From the NCBI GenBank assembly GCA_958009055.1, contig OY253655.1:434001-498000 (forward strand): DNA of 64,000 nt, in the 5' to 3' direction. The translations under genes were made by a program, and so were the position numbers. Positions 52,237 to 62,922 of the stretch are shown here, piece after piece. The notes below the pieces were generated by a model. The model saw only the letters and a list, made by a program, of their open reading frames with translations. It was not told where the DNA came from and did no database searches. This DNA is from Choricystis sp. odSpoLacu1. Lineage: Eukaryota > Chlorophyta > Trebouxiophyceae. Each line of letters opens with the position of its first letter. The first letter of the stretch is position 1.

Positions 52237-55200
52237 ATGTTTGACCTGGCTGCAGTGCTGCGCGGTTGCCTGTGTCAGGATGCAACCCAGCGGCGGGCAG
52301 CAGAGGCCGCGCTGGCAGAGGTGCGGAGAGAGAGGAATTGCAGCAGCCGTCGGGCGGTGCAATTGGGTCTGCACTGCCACGCACGACGCACCCGCCCCAG
52401 CTCACGCACCACCAATCAACCGCACACACACACACACACACACACACCATCAGGCCCAAACCGCGCCCGGCGCGACGCCCGCCCTGCTGCGCGCGTCCGT
52501 CGATGCCGCAGCGGGCGCCGAAGTCAACCTGGCGGCCGCCATCGCTCTCAAGAACCTGGTGCGCAAAGCGTGGACGCCGCGAGATGGTGAGTGTTGTGTG
52601 TGTGAGGGATGGGAGGATGGAGGGAGGTGGTGGATGGAAGAGGCGTGTCTCTGCCCCTCACCCTCTCTCTCACACACCTTCCCTTCCCACAGACGCCACC
52701 CCCCCCCCTCCCCGACACCGACAAAGCGACCGTCCGGGACAACCTGTTTGAAGTGTCCGTTCTGGCCCCGGGGCCCGTGCGCGTCCAGCTGGCCGAGTGT
52801 GTGAAGCGCGTCGCGGCGGCCGACTTTCCCGCCGCCTGGCCGTCCCTCATTCCCTCCCTGGAGGCCGCTTTATCCTCTGGCGAGCCGAGTCGCACCCACG
52901 CCGGCCTGCTGGCCACCCGCGCCCTCACCCGCAAGTACGAGTTTCGCAGCCGGGACGACGGCGCCGCGGCCGACGTGGTCGTCGCCCCCCTCTTCCCGCG
53001 CGCCCGCGCGGTGGCGGCCGCCGCCCTCGCCCCGGGTGTCGCCGACCCCGCCGCCGCGGACGCCGCCAAACTGGCGTTCAAGTGTCTGTGGAGCGCCACC
53101 TTTGTGGGCGTTCCCGCCCCCCTGGTGGCGGGGGGCGAGTTCACCGCCTGGCTCGACACGCTGCACGCCGCGATCACGGCCCCCCCGCCCCCGGGGTGCC
53201 CGCCCGACCCGGACGACGCGCTGGAGTGGCCGTGGTGGAAGCTGAAGAAGTGGGCGCTGCACCTGGTGAACAGGTTGGCGGGGAGGGTTGGGGACCCGTC
53301 GCTCGCGCGGCCTGGCACACCTGATGCTGTCGCCGCGACTCAGTGGGCCTCCGCGCGCGCGGGGGACCGCTTCCTGGAGGCCGCGTTGACTCTGCTGTCT
53401 GCGTCCGCCACGGGGGCGGCGCCTGTCTCTCGGCGGTGCGTCAACCTGGCGCTGCAGCACTGCACGGGCGCGCTGCCGCTCGCCACCCCCTGGAAGTCGC
53501 TCAAACCACACGTGCCCACCCTCATCGCCTCTGTGTGCCTGCCCACAGCCTGTTTTGATGACGAAGACGCAGAGCTTTGGGCCGACGACCCCGCCGAGTA
53601 TGTGAGGCGGGGGGGCGACATTCTAGCTGAACTCACCTGCCCCAAACACGCGGCTGTTTCCTTTGTTGTCGACGCGGCCCGCACCCGGGGGGCCGCCGCC
53701 CTGCCCCCTACGATGGCGGCAGTGGGGGGGGTGCTGGCCGAGCTGGCGGCGGGGCTGGCGGCGGCGGCTGCAGCGGGTGGAGGGGCGCCGCTGCCGACGC
53801 CGCTCGCGCGGCGCGCAGACGGCGCGTTGCTCCTCGTCGGCGCCCTTTCCTCCACCATCACCCGCAAGCCCGCCTACCGCCCCTCCGTCGAGCCCCTGAT
53901 CACGGGCGTTGTGCTGCCGCTGTTGACGCCCGGTGGGGCGGCTGCTGCGGCGGCCCCGGGGCACTTGAGGGCAAAAGCGGCGTGGGTCCTCTCCCAGTTT
54001 GCCGAGTTTCCGTTCGGTGGCGTCACCGGCGCTGGTCTCATCTTCAACACCGCGCTAACCTCCGTCACGGCCGCCCTGCACGACCCCGACCTGCCGGTGC
54101 GGGTGGAGGCGGCGTCCGCGTTGCGTGCCCTGGTGTGTGCGATGGCAGAGGAGGGTGTGCTCGCTTTCCAAGCCTCCCTACCTTCCCTGCTCACCACCCT
54201 GCTCCACCTCATGGCCGAGATCGAGTCCGAGGACGTGGTGGCAGCGCTGGAGGCGGCCATTGAGAAGGTGGGGCCGGGGGTGGCCCCGTACGCTGCCCAA
54301 CTGTCGTCCCAGCTGGTGTCCGCGTTTGACCGCCTCTCCGCGTCGCGCGCCTCATGCACCACCGCCCCCGGCCTCGTCGCCGGCGACGCCTCCCTCACCC
54401 CCGGCTGGGACGATGACGACGACGATGCCGCGGGCGTGGCTGCGTGCGCTGTGCTGCGTGCGTTGGTGACGGTCGTGGATGCTGTGTCGTCCGCCCCGGG
54501 CGCGCTTGCCGCCGTTGAGCCCATCGCCGCCCCCCTCGCCGCCCGCCTCCTGGCCTCGGGAGATTACGGCCACGACACCATTGACGAAGCCCTGGACCTG
54601 TGCTCCTACCTGACCTACTTTGGAGGGGAGGGAGGGGAGGGCGTGCCTCCTTCCGTGTCTCCACTCGCGTGGGCTTTATTTGACCCTCTGCTGAACGCTC
54701 TGTCCGGCTGGGCCGCCGACTACTTCGCCGACGGCCTGCCCGCCCTCGTCAACTATGTGACGCGGGGGACGGCCGAGTTTTTGGCCCCCTCTCCGTCGCC
54801 CGGCGTGCCGTCCCGGCTGGAGAAGGCACTCTCGCTCGCTGTGTCCTCCCTCGCCTCCCCCGACGCCGGCGACGATGAAGTCCTGCCCGCCCCCCGCCTC
54901 CTGGCCGTCATCCTGGCCTCCTGTGGCGGGCGGGCAGATGCCGCCGTGGACGCGACCGTGGGCGCCGTGCTGGGGCGGCTGGCGGCGGGCGTGCCGGCTC
55001 ACGACGAGTTGAGGGACGCGCTCGTGTCCGCCCTGGGCGCCGCGTTCTACTACTCCCCCTCCCTGGCCGCCGCCTCCGTCGCCTCCCGAGGCGCCGCCGA
55101 CGCCGTGTTCACGCACTGGCTGGCCCTGGCCTCGGCCCGCCACCCGAGGACAGGGGGGCCGAGGCACTTTCGCGCGGCGGCCGACAAAAAGCTGTGCGTG

Positions 55201-55732
55201 CTGGGGTTGGCGGCCGCTGCGGCGGTCCCACCAAACGGCGGCCTGCCCCCCCAGCTCGACGCAGACCGCACCCCGCTGCTGGCGGCCGCCCTGCCGTTGC
55301 TGGCGGCGTGGCGGGCGCAGAAGGCGGCGCAGGCGGCGGCGACCGACGCGTCATCCTCCGACGGCGACGGTGGCGGCTGGGCGGTCGACTCGGGGTCTGA
55401 AGAAGATGACGGCCACGCCACCGGCGACGTGGGCCCCTCTGACGACGACGACGACGGCGACGCTGCAGCGTACATGAAGCGGTTGGCAGCCGCGGCCGCG
55501 CGGCGCGCGGCTGCGGGCGACGCCAACGACGACGACGACGACGACGACGCCTCCCTCTGGTCGGACGGCGACAGCGATGCCGACGTCGAGACCCCGCTCG
55601 ACGCTGTAGACCCGGGCGCCGTGCTGGTGGCGGCGGCAGAGGGCGCGCGCGCGCGGCGGGGCGGTTGCCGGGGGGGGGGGGGCGCTGGCTGAGGGGCTGG
55701 CGGCGGCGGCGGCGGCGGTGCCGGCGGGGTGA
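52237..55732 (+). CDS. importin-beta family, importin-7/8 (SAD2-like)
   Basis: Nuclear import receptor made of HEAT repeats. Exon 1 (52237-52320) and exon 2 (52454-52586) give the N-terminal Ran-binding part (AAIALKNLVRKAW); exon 3 begins at 52693. Signatures include DTDKATVRDNLFE, WWKLKKWALHLVNRL and DDEDAELWADDPAEYVRRGG, characteristic of importin 7/8. The C-terminus is very acidic (DDDDDGDAAAYMK, DANDDDDDDDASLW), as in relatives. Two homopolymers break the frame: C10 at 52699-52708 just after the third exon starts, and G13 at 55670-55682, after which the corrected frame ends ALAEGLAAAAAAVPAG at 55732; read literally it stops at 55692. Confidence 0.85.
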
Positions 55733-56019
55733 CGTGAGCATTGTTTTTTTGTTTTGTGCGTGTGTGTTGATCGTGCTGCTTGTGTGGACGCCACTTTTTT
55801 CAAACTCGGGAGGAGAGAGCGCGAGGCCCACACAAAAAGTCTGTCGAAGCGAGAGAGGCTCCCCACGCGTGGGTTCCACGAACCCCGCCTCCCTCCCTCC
55901 CTTCCCCGCCTCCTTGGCTCCGGACGCGCAGCAGCCCTGGGCGCACGGCCTGGGGCAGGGGCAGGGCCCTCTTGATTTGAAACTAGAGGGAGGAGCGTTT
56001 GCGCCCCGCTTTTACTCAC
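55733..56019. other. spacer importin / kinase gene
   Basis: 287 nt. T-rich right after the importin stop (3' UTR), then mixed sequence up to the kinase ATG. A short inverted repeat GGGTTC-CAC-GAACCC lies near 55868-55882. Nothing else found. Confidence 0.3.
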
Positions 56020-59000
56020 ATGGGAGCCACCTCCTCCCGCGCGAGTGGGGTGACGGATGCGGGCAACGAGTTCACGTTTGCCCCGCTAAGGTGAGGGGGC
56101 CGGGTCGAGCGTTGGCGGGAGGCTGTGCGTGCGCATCCCCCCTCCCACCCGCTTTTCTCTAGCTGAGCTGGGGGGTAGCGCCTCTCTGCCACTCTGTTGC
56201 CCGGGTGGCCCAGGCCGACCCGAGTGCAGCAGCCGCTTGCTGGCGATCCAAGGAGGAGCCAGGGAGGGGCGGCAGGCTAGGGGGTGGAAGGGTGAAGAGG
56301 GGCGCCGGTCCGCGCACGCCCCCATTGCCAGCTCAAGCGTTGACGCCGCTTCGCCCTCCCTCCTCCTTTCCACCCACACAGGCACGCCGCCACCGCCACG
56401 CCCCCCGCCTCCACGACCACCGAGTTCCCGCTGACCCCACCCCGCATTAAGACGCGCGTGGCGGCAGGTGGAGGCGGCGGTGGCGGCTCGACCGCCCCTC
56501 CGCCGCCGGCCACGCCGCTGCCCGCGATCGCGTTGCAAGCGTCTGTCGCGTCCTCTGCGTCCACGGGCGCCCTGCGTCCGCGCACGCCGGACGCGACGAC
56601 GACGCCATCCTCGCCAGCGGGGGGTGAGGCGGCAGCAGCCGCCCCTTTGCTCGACCGCCCCGCGCTGCCGTGGTTGAGGCTGCCCCCCGCGCGCGCGCCG
56701 CGCAGCGACGCGGACGAGCCCGCCCCGCCGCCGCCCGCCTGGAGTGACGCGGTGTCGAGGCCGGGGTCCGTCGCCTCCACGCCCCGGTCGGCGCCGCCGT
56801 CGGGGCGGGCGACGCCGACGCCTCGGTCTGGCGCGGCGGGCGGCGACGAAGACGAAGGGTGGGACGCTCTCTCCGCCGCCGCGGATGAGGAGGATGCGGA
56901 TGAGGAGGACGGCACTGCGTCCTGGACGCTGGAGCCGGCAGCCAGCGCGCCGCCTGCTGCCATCGCGGCGACCGCCCCCCTGCCGCCCCTGCCGCCGCGC
57001 GCCGCGGTGCGGCCGTCACCGTGCGGCTCGGCCGACCCCACCCGCCACGGCGCCCTCACCCCGCGCGCGGCGGCGGCGGCGGCGGCCAGTGTGCGCCCGC
57101 TGCTGGAGAGGTTGCGCGAGATTCAGGATGGCGCGGCGGCGCGGGAAGGGTTGACGCCGCCCCTGTCTCCCGGCGCGGGGTGGCTGACAGAGGAAAGTCC
57201 GTTTGGCAAGCCGCCCCCGCCGGCCGTGTCGCCGCGCGCGCCGCGGTCGCCACAGGCGCCGCTATCGCCTCGGCCGACGACGCCCCGTCCTGCCGCGCCA
57301 CCCACGCGGCAAAGCACGCGCCCGCCGTCCGCCGCGGCCGCGCTCGCCGCGTCTCGCGCGCGCGCGGCGCGCTCCCCCCACGCCACCACCTCCTCCTCCC
57401 GCGGCCTCTCCCTCGTGCGCGCGGGCGGCGTCACCCTGATGAACAGGTTCGCGGTCATCAAGTACCTGGGGCGCGGCGCGTGTGGGCGGGTGTACCTTGT
57501 GTTAGATGCCTCGGACTGCGGCCTCTACGCGGCCAAAGTGGTCAAAAGGCCACGTGGGGGTGGGCGGCGTGCCCCCACCCCGCCCGCCCTGTCGCCCCGG
57601 TCGCCCCACGATGCACCGGGCGAGGTGGCGGCACCCAACCCTCCCCCTCCGCGCGACCTGCGGCGCGAGGTGACCCTCATGCGGCGCGCCCCCCCCCCAC
57701 CCCAACATCGTCGCCCTGCGCGACGTGATGGACGACCCCGCGGGTGGGCGCGCCCTCATCGTCATGGACTACTGCGAGGGGGGGCCGATTCTGGCGCGGT
57801 CGGACCTGGACAGGCGCAGGCGTGTTGCCGAGCCTGTCGCGCGGTCCGCCTTTCGCGGCCTCCTGGCCGGCCTGGCCCACCTGCACGCCCACCGCGTCGT
57901 CCACGGTGACGTCAAACCCGAGAACGTGCTGGTGGGGGCGGATGGAGCTGCGAGGTTGAGCGATTTCGGGTGTGCCAAACTCGTGCGGTCCGGCGGCGAC
58001 GACGCGTGTGCGCGCGTCGACGGCACGCCCGCCTTCCTCGCCCCCGAAGCCGTCGGCCCCCCCGGCACCGTCTATCATGGGCGCGCGGCCGACGTGTACG
58101 CCCTGGGCGCCACCCTGTACACGCTGGCGTTTGGCAGGATCCCCTTTGCCGCGCCCACCGTGGCCGCCCTCTTTGCCCTCGTCAAGGCGGAGCCCCTGCG
58201 CTTCCCGCCCGACGTGCCTGCCTCGCCCGCGCTCAAGGACCTGGTGGCCCGCATGCTGGCCAAGGACCCCGCCTGCCGGCTGACGCTGGCGGGGGCGGCG
58301 GTGCATCCGTGGGTGGTGGGGGGGGACGCGCTGACTCTGCCACCCCCGCCCCCCCGCTCCCTGCCTGGTCCGTCTCCGGCCACCGATGCAGACGCCGCCC
58401 TGGCGGCCCTGGCCGCGTGCCCCACCCCCCCGAGGCGGGACGTGCTGCTGGATGAGTTGGTGACTCCTGATGCGCCGCGCGTCTTTTTCGAACCCGGCAC
58501 TTCCATTCACACCGCGGGCGACCCGTCCACCCGCGTCTACTTCATCATGAGTGGCACCGTGGAGATTCTGCTGGCTCCGAGCTGCGTGGGAGGGGGTGGT
58601 GGTGGTGGTGGTGGGCAGACTGCCCCCCACCCCCCGGTCGACGGTGCTGCTGCTGCCGCCCTCACCCCGGACGCTGCCGCCGCCGTGCGCCGCGCCCGCT
58701 CCCTGGCGAGGTCCATCGCGCGCCCCGGCGGGCGCTACGTGGTGGCCCACCGGCGGGGGGGTGCCTTTGTCGGGGACGCGTCCGCGCTCGCCCCCGGCGG
58801 CATTGTCCTCACCACTGCCGTCGCCCTCACCCGCGTGGAAGCGGTGGCCCTGCCCTCCCGCACGCTGCGCGCGTTGGTGGACACGGATGCGGAGGTGAGG
58901 CAGCAGTCGCGCGAGGTGGCGTGGTCCAAAGCCGCAGAGCGGTTGGTGGTGGAAGCACTCGCGCGTCTGGCCGCTGTTGGTGACACGCTGGACGCGAGGG

Positions 59001-59029
59001 TGGGGCGGCCTGCCAGCACGCGGTGGTGA
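56020..59029 (+). CDS. GRIK/CaMKK-like protein kinase with C-terminal cyclic-nucleotide-binding-like domain
   Basis: Exon 1 (56020-56090) starts MGATSSRAS, a possible N-myristoylation site; exon 2 starts at 56382. About 310 residues of low-complexity serine/proline/alanine precede the kinase: YLGRGACGRVYLVLDA (glycine loop), YAAKVVKRP (ATP lysine), VVHGDVKPENVLVGADG (catalytic loop with HGD instead of HRD), LSDFGCAKLV, FLAPEAVGP and YHGRAADVYALGATLYTLAF. HGD and YHGRAAD are features of the plant GRIK/SnAK and CaMKK group that activates SnRK1/AMPK. After the kinase, FFEPGTSIHTAGDPSTRVYF, IMSGTVEILLAP and AFVGDASALAPGG resemble a cNMP-binding roll. The C10 run at 57689-57698 breaks the frame between the alpha-C helix and HPNIVALRDV; one base less restores it. 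Confidence 0.82.
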
Positions 59030-59428
59030 GTGATGTGTGTGTGCGTGTGCTTGCGCGGGGCGCCAGTGAAGGCCCTCCCCCCACACCATTTTTGACCGCC
59101 CCTTTGATTAAAACTGAACTTTGAGCTTTTCTGCAAACCAATGACACATGCTGCTCTGCGGCGGCTGCTGTGTGTGTCGAGCTTGGAGGCCGCCCTGACG
59201 TGGCGCGGTCTCCAAGCTCGAACAGCAGCAGCAGCTCGAACATCAACACAAAACGAAAGAGCGGCCAGCTCCTCACATTTCTCTGTGTTTTTCCCCCTCC
59301 GCGGCCGCCGCTTCCCACCTGGTCGGCGTGCGCCCTGCCTCTAGCTCATCCCTGTGTAACCAGCGCAGGATGCAGCTGTAGACACGACAGGCCGGGCGCG
59401 CCACACAACACAAACACACGCGCCCCCA
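59030..59428. other. spacer kinase / DEAD-box gene
   Basis: 399 nt. Contains a strong hairpin (59177-59221, listed separately) and, at the right, a CA-rich leader (ACACAACACAAACACACG) before the helicase ATG. No coding frame supported. Confidence 0.35.
59177..59221. repeat. perfect 12-bp inverted repeat
   Basis: TCGAGCTTGGAG (59177-59188) pairs with CTCCAAGCTCGA (59210-59221) around a 21-nt GC-rich loop that may pair further. It lies in the spacer between two plus-strand genes. Confidence 0.85.
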
Positions 59429-61860
59429 ATGGGCGCTCCCTCCTCCGCGCCGCCGCCGCCCCGCGCGCGCAAGGGCAAGCGCAAAGCCAGCGGTGGCAGC
59501 GTGTGGGACAGTGCCAAGTGAGTTTGTGTGGCGTGTGTGTGTGTGTAAGGGAGGCGGCGGACCACCAGTGTGGGAGGACGGAGCAAAAAGCTAGCCGTCG
59601 GCTCCCCGCTCTCACAACCTCCCCCTCCCCTCCCCTAAACAGCTGGCGCCCTGTCGACGTCGACACCACCCTCGTCACCGGCGACGGCGAGACCGGGTTT
59701 GCGGGTCTGGAGGAACTGTCTGGCGCGGAGGCGCGGGCGCTGCTCGCGACCGCCGGTGTGCCAGCCGCCGCCCCGCAGGCGCCACCCCCCTCCACCGACG
59801 ACCTGGCCGCCCGCGTCGCCGCCCTTGAGGCCGAGAACGCGGCCTTGAAAGCGGCTGCTGACGTGGGCGACGCTCCACCCAAGAAAAAGAAGAAGAAGAA
59901 GGTGCGCGTCGACGCCGCACGTGGCGCCGCGACGCGGGGCGCGCCGACGCCGCGCGACGACACTGCCGCCGACGCAGCCGCCCCTCCTCCCCCCCATCTC
60001 ACCGACGGCGCCCCCTGGCGCGACCTGGGCCTGTGTGCACCCCTGTCCACCGCCCTGGCGGCCGCCGCGTTCGACGCTCCCACCCACATCCAGTCCCTGG
60101 CCCTGCCCCCCGCCCTGCGCGACCAGCGAGACGTCGTGGGGGCCGCCCCCACCGGGTCGGGCAAGACGCTGGCCTATGGCCTGGCCATACTGGAGCGGCT
60201 GGTGAGGGAGGGGGACGTGAGTGGTGGTGGTGGTGGTGGGGAGGGTGCGCCGCCGCCCCCCACCCCCCGCCTGCGCGCGCTCGTCCTCTGTCCCACCCGC
60301 GAACTCGCCCTCCAAGTCGCCGCCCACCTGCGCCCTGTCGCGTCCGCCATCGGCGCCCGCGTCGCCCCTGTGGTGGGCGGCGTGGCCGTGCCCAAGCAGG
60401 CGCGGCTGCTGGCGGCGCGGCCGCACGTGGTGGTCGCCACGCCCGGACGGCTGTGGGACGCGATGCGGTCGGGCGACCCCCACCTAGCCGACTGCACCGG
60501 CCTGCGCTGCCTGGCCCTGGATGAAGCAGACCGGTTGGCGGAGGCGGGCGCGTACGCTGAACTGGCCAGCGTGCTGGCGAGGGTGACGGGAGGGGGGGTG
60601 GACACAGCCAGACTGCAAACGTTTGTGTTTTCGGCGACGCTGACCCTGCCCCCCGCCCTGCGCCGCCGCCTGGCGAAAGGGGGGGGTGGCGGCGGGCTGG
60701 GAGGCGCCTCCTTGGACGCCGTCCTGGCGGGCGTGCCGTTGAGGGGGAAGCCGGCGGTGGTGGACACGGCTGAGCGTGGTGGTGGTGACAACGAAAACGG
60801 GGTCAAAAACGCCGCCGCCGCCGATGCCACCGACGCCGCCTCCACCCCCCCATCCTTCCTGGCCGACACCGTCACCGAGCTCGCCCTCGAAGTCGCGGGC
60901 GGCGACGCCCGCGACGCCGCCCTGTATGCGGCAGTTGTCCTCGCAACGCGGGGGGGTGGGCTGCGCGCGCTCGGAGGCGCGCCCGCGGCCTCCACCCCGT
61001 CCGCGCGCCGCGCCCTCGTCTTTGTCAACGCCGTCTCCTCCGCCCGCCGCCTGGTGGCCCTGCTCCGCATCCTGGGCGTGCCGGCTCGCGCGCTGCACGC
61101 GGGCACGCCGCAGAGGGCGCGGCTTAAAAGCTTGGACGCGTTTGCTGCCGATCCGTGCGGCGTCCTTGTCGCGACTGACGTCGCGGCCCGCGGCCTTGAT
61201 GTACCAGGCATCGCCGCCGTCCTGCACTACCAGTTGCCCCCCGCCCCCGACACCTATGTGCACCGGTGCGGGCGCACGGGGCGGGCGGGGAAAGGAGGGG
61301 CGGCGCTGGCGTTGGTGGCGCCCGGCGACGCGGCGCGCTGGCGCGCCTTGCGCCGCGCGTTTGGCGATCCACCCGCCCCCCCACCTCCCGCCTCCCTGAC
61401 GCCGTCCGTGCTGGCGTCCGCGGGGGCTCGGGTGCGGGCGGCTACGGTTGTGGATGGGGCTGAGCGGGCGGCCGCCAAGACGGCTGCCGAGGCGGCGTGG
61501 CAGGCGCGTGCCGCGGAAGAGGCTGGCATCGACCTTGACGACGCCGACGCCCCCACCGCCACCGCTGCCGCCGCGGACGCCGCCAAGCAGCGGGCTGCGT
61601 CCGACCCTGGGGTGAGGGCGGCGCGGGCGAGGCTGGCGGCCATGCTGGTGACCCCGCTGGATGGGAGTGGGGGGGGTGGCGGCGGGTGGGCGCGCGCGAC
61701 CGCGGCGCCCGCCTACAAAAAAGCAGCAGCCAAAAAGGCGGGTGGCGACCCGCGGGCGGCCGCCCTCGCGGCTGCTGTGGCGGCGGCGTCTGGCGGGCGC
61801 AAGGGGCGGAAGCGGGGGCGGCTGGTGGTGGTGGCGGGGGGGGCGGCGGTGGAGGAGTGA
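59429..61860 (+). CDS. MAK5: DEAD-box RNA helicase, MAK5/DDX24 type
   Basis: ATP-dependent helicase for 60S ribosomal subunit assembly in the nucleolus. Exon 1 (59429-59517) and exon 2 (59643-61860) give 768 residues. The splice creates WRPVDVDTTL, and GFAGLEELSG follows, as in Mak5. A lysine run (PKKKKKKKVRVD) can act as a nucleolar signal. Helicase motifs: Q-motif THIQSLALPPALRDQRDVVG, AAPTGSGKTLAYG (I), LCPTRELALQV (Ia), VATPGRLWDAM (Ib), LALDEADRLAE (II), VFSATLTLP (III), VLVATDVAARGLDVPG (V) and YVHRCGRTGRAGKGG (VI). A glycine/asparagine-rich insert lies between the two RecA lobes. The C-terminus is basic. Confidence 0.92.
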
Positions 61861-61948
61861 CGCAGAGCGCGAGAAAAAGGGAGAGGCGTCGTTTTTTGGT
61901 TTTGCACCACACCACACCACGCCCCAACAAAGAAAAAAAACTGTTCTC

Positions 61949-62626
61949 TCAGTCCACCAGCACGCCCAGCAGCTCGTCGTCGCGGTAGAGGATGTACCTG
62001 GAGGGGAGGAGAGGGTGGGAGAAGGGTGTTGTGTGAGTGCGCCGTTTTTTTTTCCTCTCCAACCGTACCTCCCCCCCCCCCCCCCCCCCAAAACCAATCC
62101 ACACTCACTCCTTGCCCTCCAGCTTCAGCTGCTGCCCCCCGTACTCGGGCAGGAGCACGGTGTCCCCGGCCTTGACAGAGGGGGCCACCAAGTCGGCGTT
62201 GACGCCGGCGTGGCGCCCGGGGCCGACGGCCAGGACTTTGCCTTCAGCCAGCTGTGTGTGTGTGTGTGTGTGGGGATGGTTAGGCTTGTGTGTGGGACGG
62301 AGAGGACGAGTTGGCGGTCGAGGGAGGGCACAGCGGCCAGCCGCATCCACACGCTTCCGGGGGCGTGAAAAACGAAACAACTCACCTTGCCCGCGGTCGC
62401 CGACTCGGGCAGCAGGACGCCGCCCACCGTCTTGGTGGGGGCGGCCATCTTTTCGACCAGCACGCTGTGTGGGGAGAGGGGGAGGGAGGAGGTGGTGTGT
62501 GTGTGTGTGTGTGCGGCTGATTGGATGCTGGTCGGTGGCTTGCATCAGCGGGCGCGGCACCAGGAGACCACTAGGCCCCTGTTCTCGGGCTCACCGGTCC
62601 AGCAGGGGCAGAAGACGCTTGGCCAT
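61949..62626 (-). CDS. CPN10: chaperonin 10 (mitochondrial GroES)
   Basis: Co-chaperonin that caps the Cpn60 ring. Four short exons (62626-62595, 62464-62386, 62251-62109, 61997-61949) splice to exactly 100 residues. Sequence: RLLPLLDRVLVEKMAAPTKT, VGGVLLPESATAGK (mobile-loop region), then VLAVGPGRHAG, VKAGDTVLLPEYGG and YILYRDDELLGVLVD. The single 10-kDa domain without a long leader is the mitochondrial form; plastid Cpn20 would be a double domain. A C19 run sits in the third intron. Confidence 0.93.
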
Positions 62627-62922
62627 GGTGTGAGGGGCTAGAAGAGGCACTGAGAGATGCAGCGGGCGTGCGCGGGGGAGATTTAAGGAAACAGAAAGCG
62701 TCGAGAGGTGTGTCTCGCCAGCGGCGCTGGCGGTCACTCCGCTTTGCCGACCTCAGTTTTTTCGCCGGCCCTCTCCCTCGCGCGCGACACCCCGGATTTC
62801 CATCACTGGTCGCTCACCAGTGAGATACTCGATCACCCACCTCCTGTTCGCCTGTCGACGCGCGACAGGGAGGACATCAACAAACAACCGGCCGAAGCGC
62901 GCATTTTTTCGTCGCCCTCCAC
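62627..62922. promoter_or_regulatory. divergent promoter region with three small palindromes
   Basis: 296 bp between the starts of CPN10 (minus) and the phosphatase (plus). Three perfect short inverted repeats lie in it: CGCCAGC-GGC-GCTGGCG (62716-62732), TCACTGGT-CGCTC-ACCAGTGA (62803-62823) and CCTGTCG-ACGCG-CGACAGG (62851-62869). They could be binding sites for dimeric factors or RNA structures in the leaders. Confidence 0.5.
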
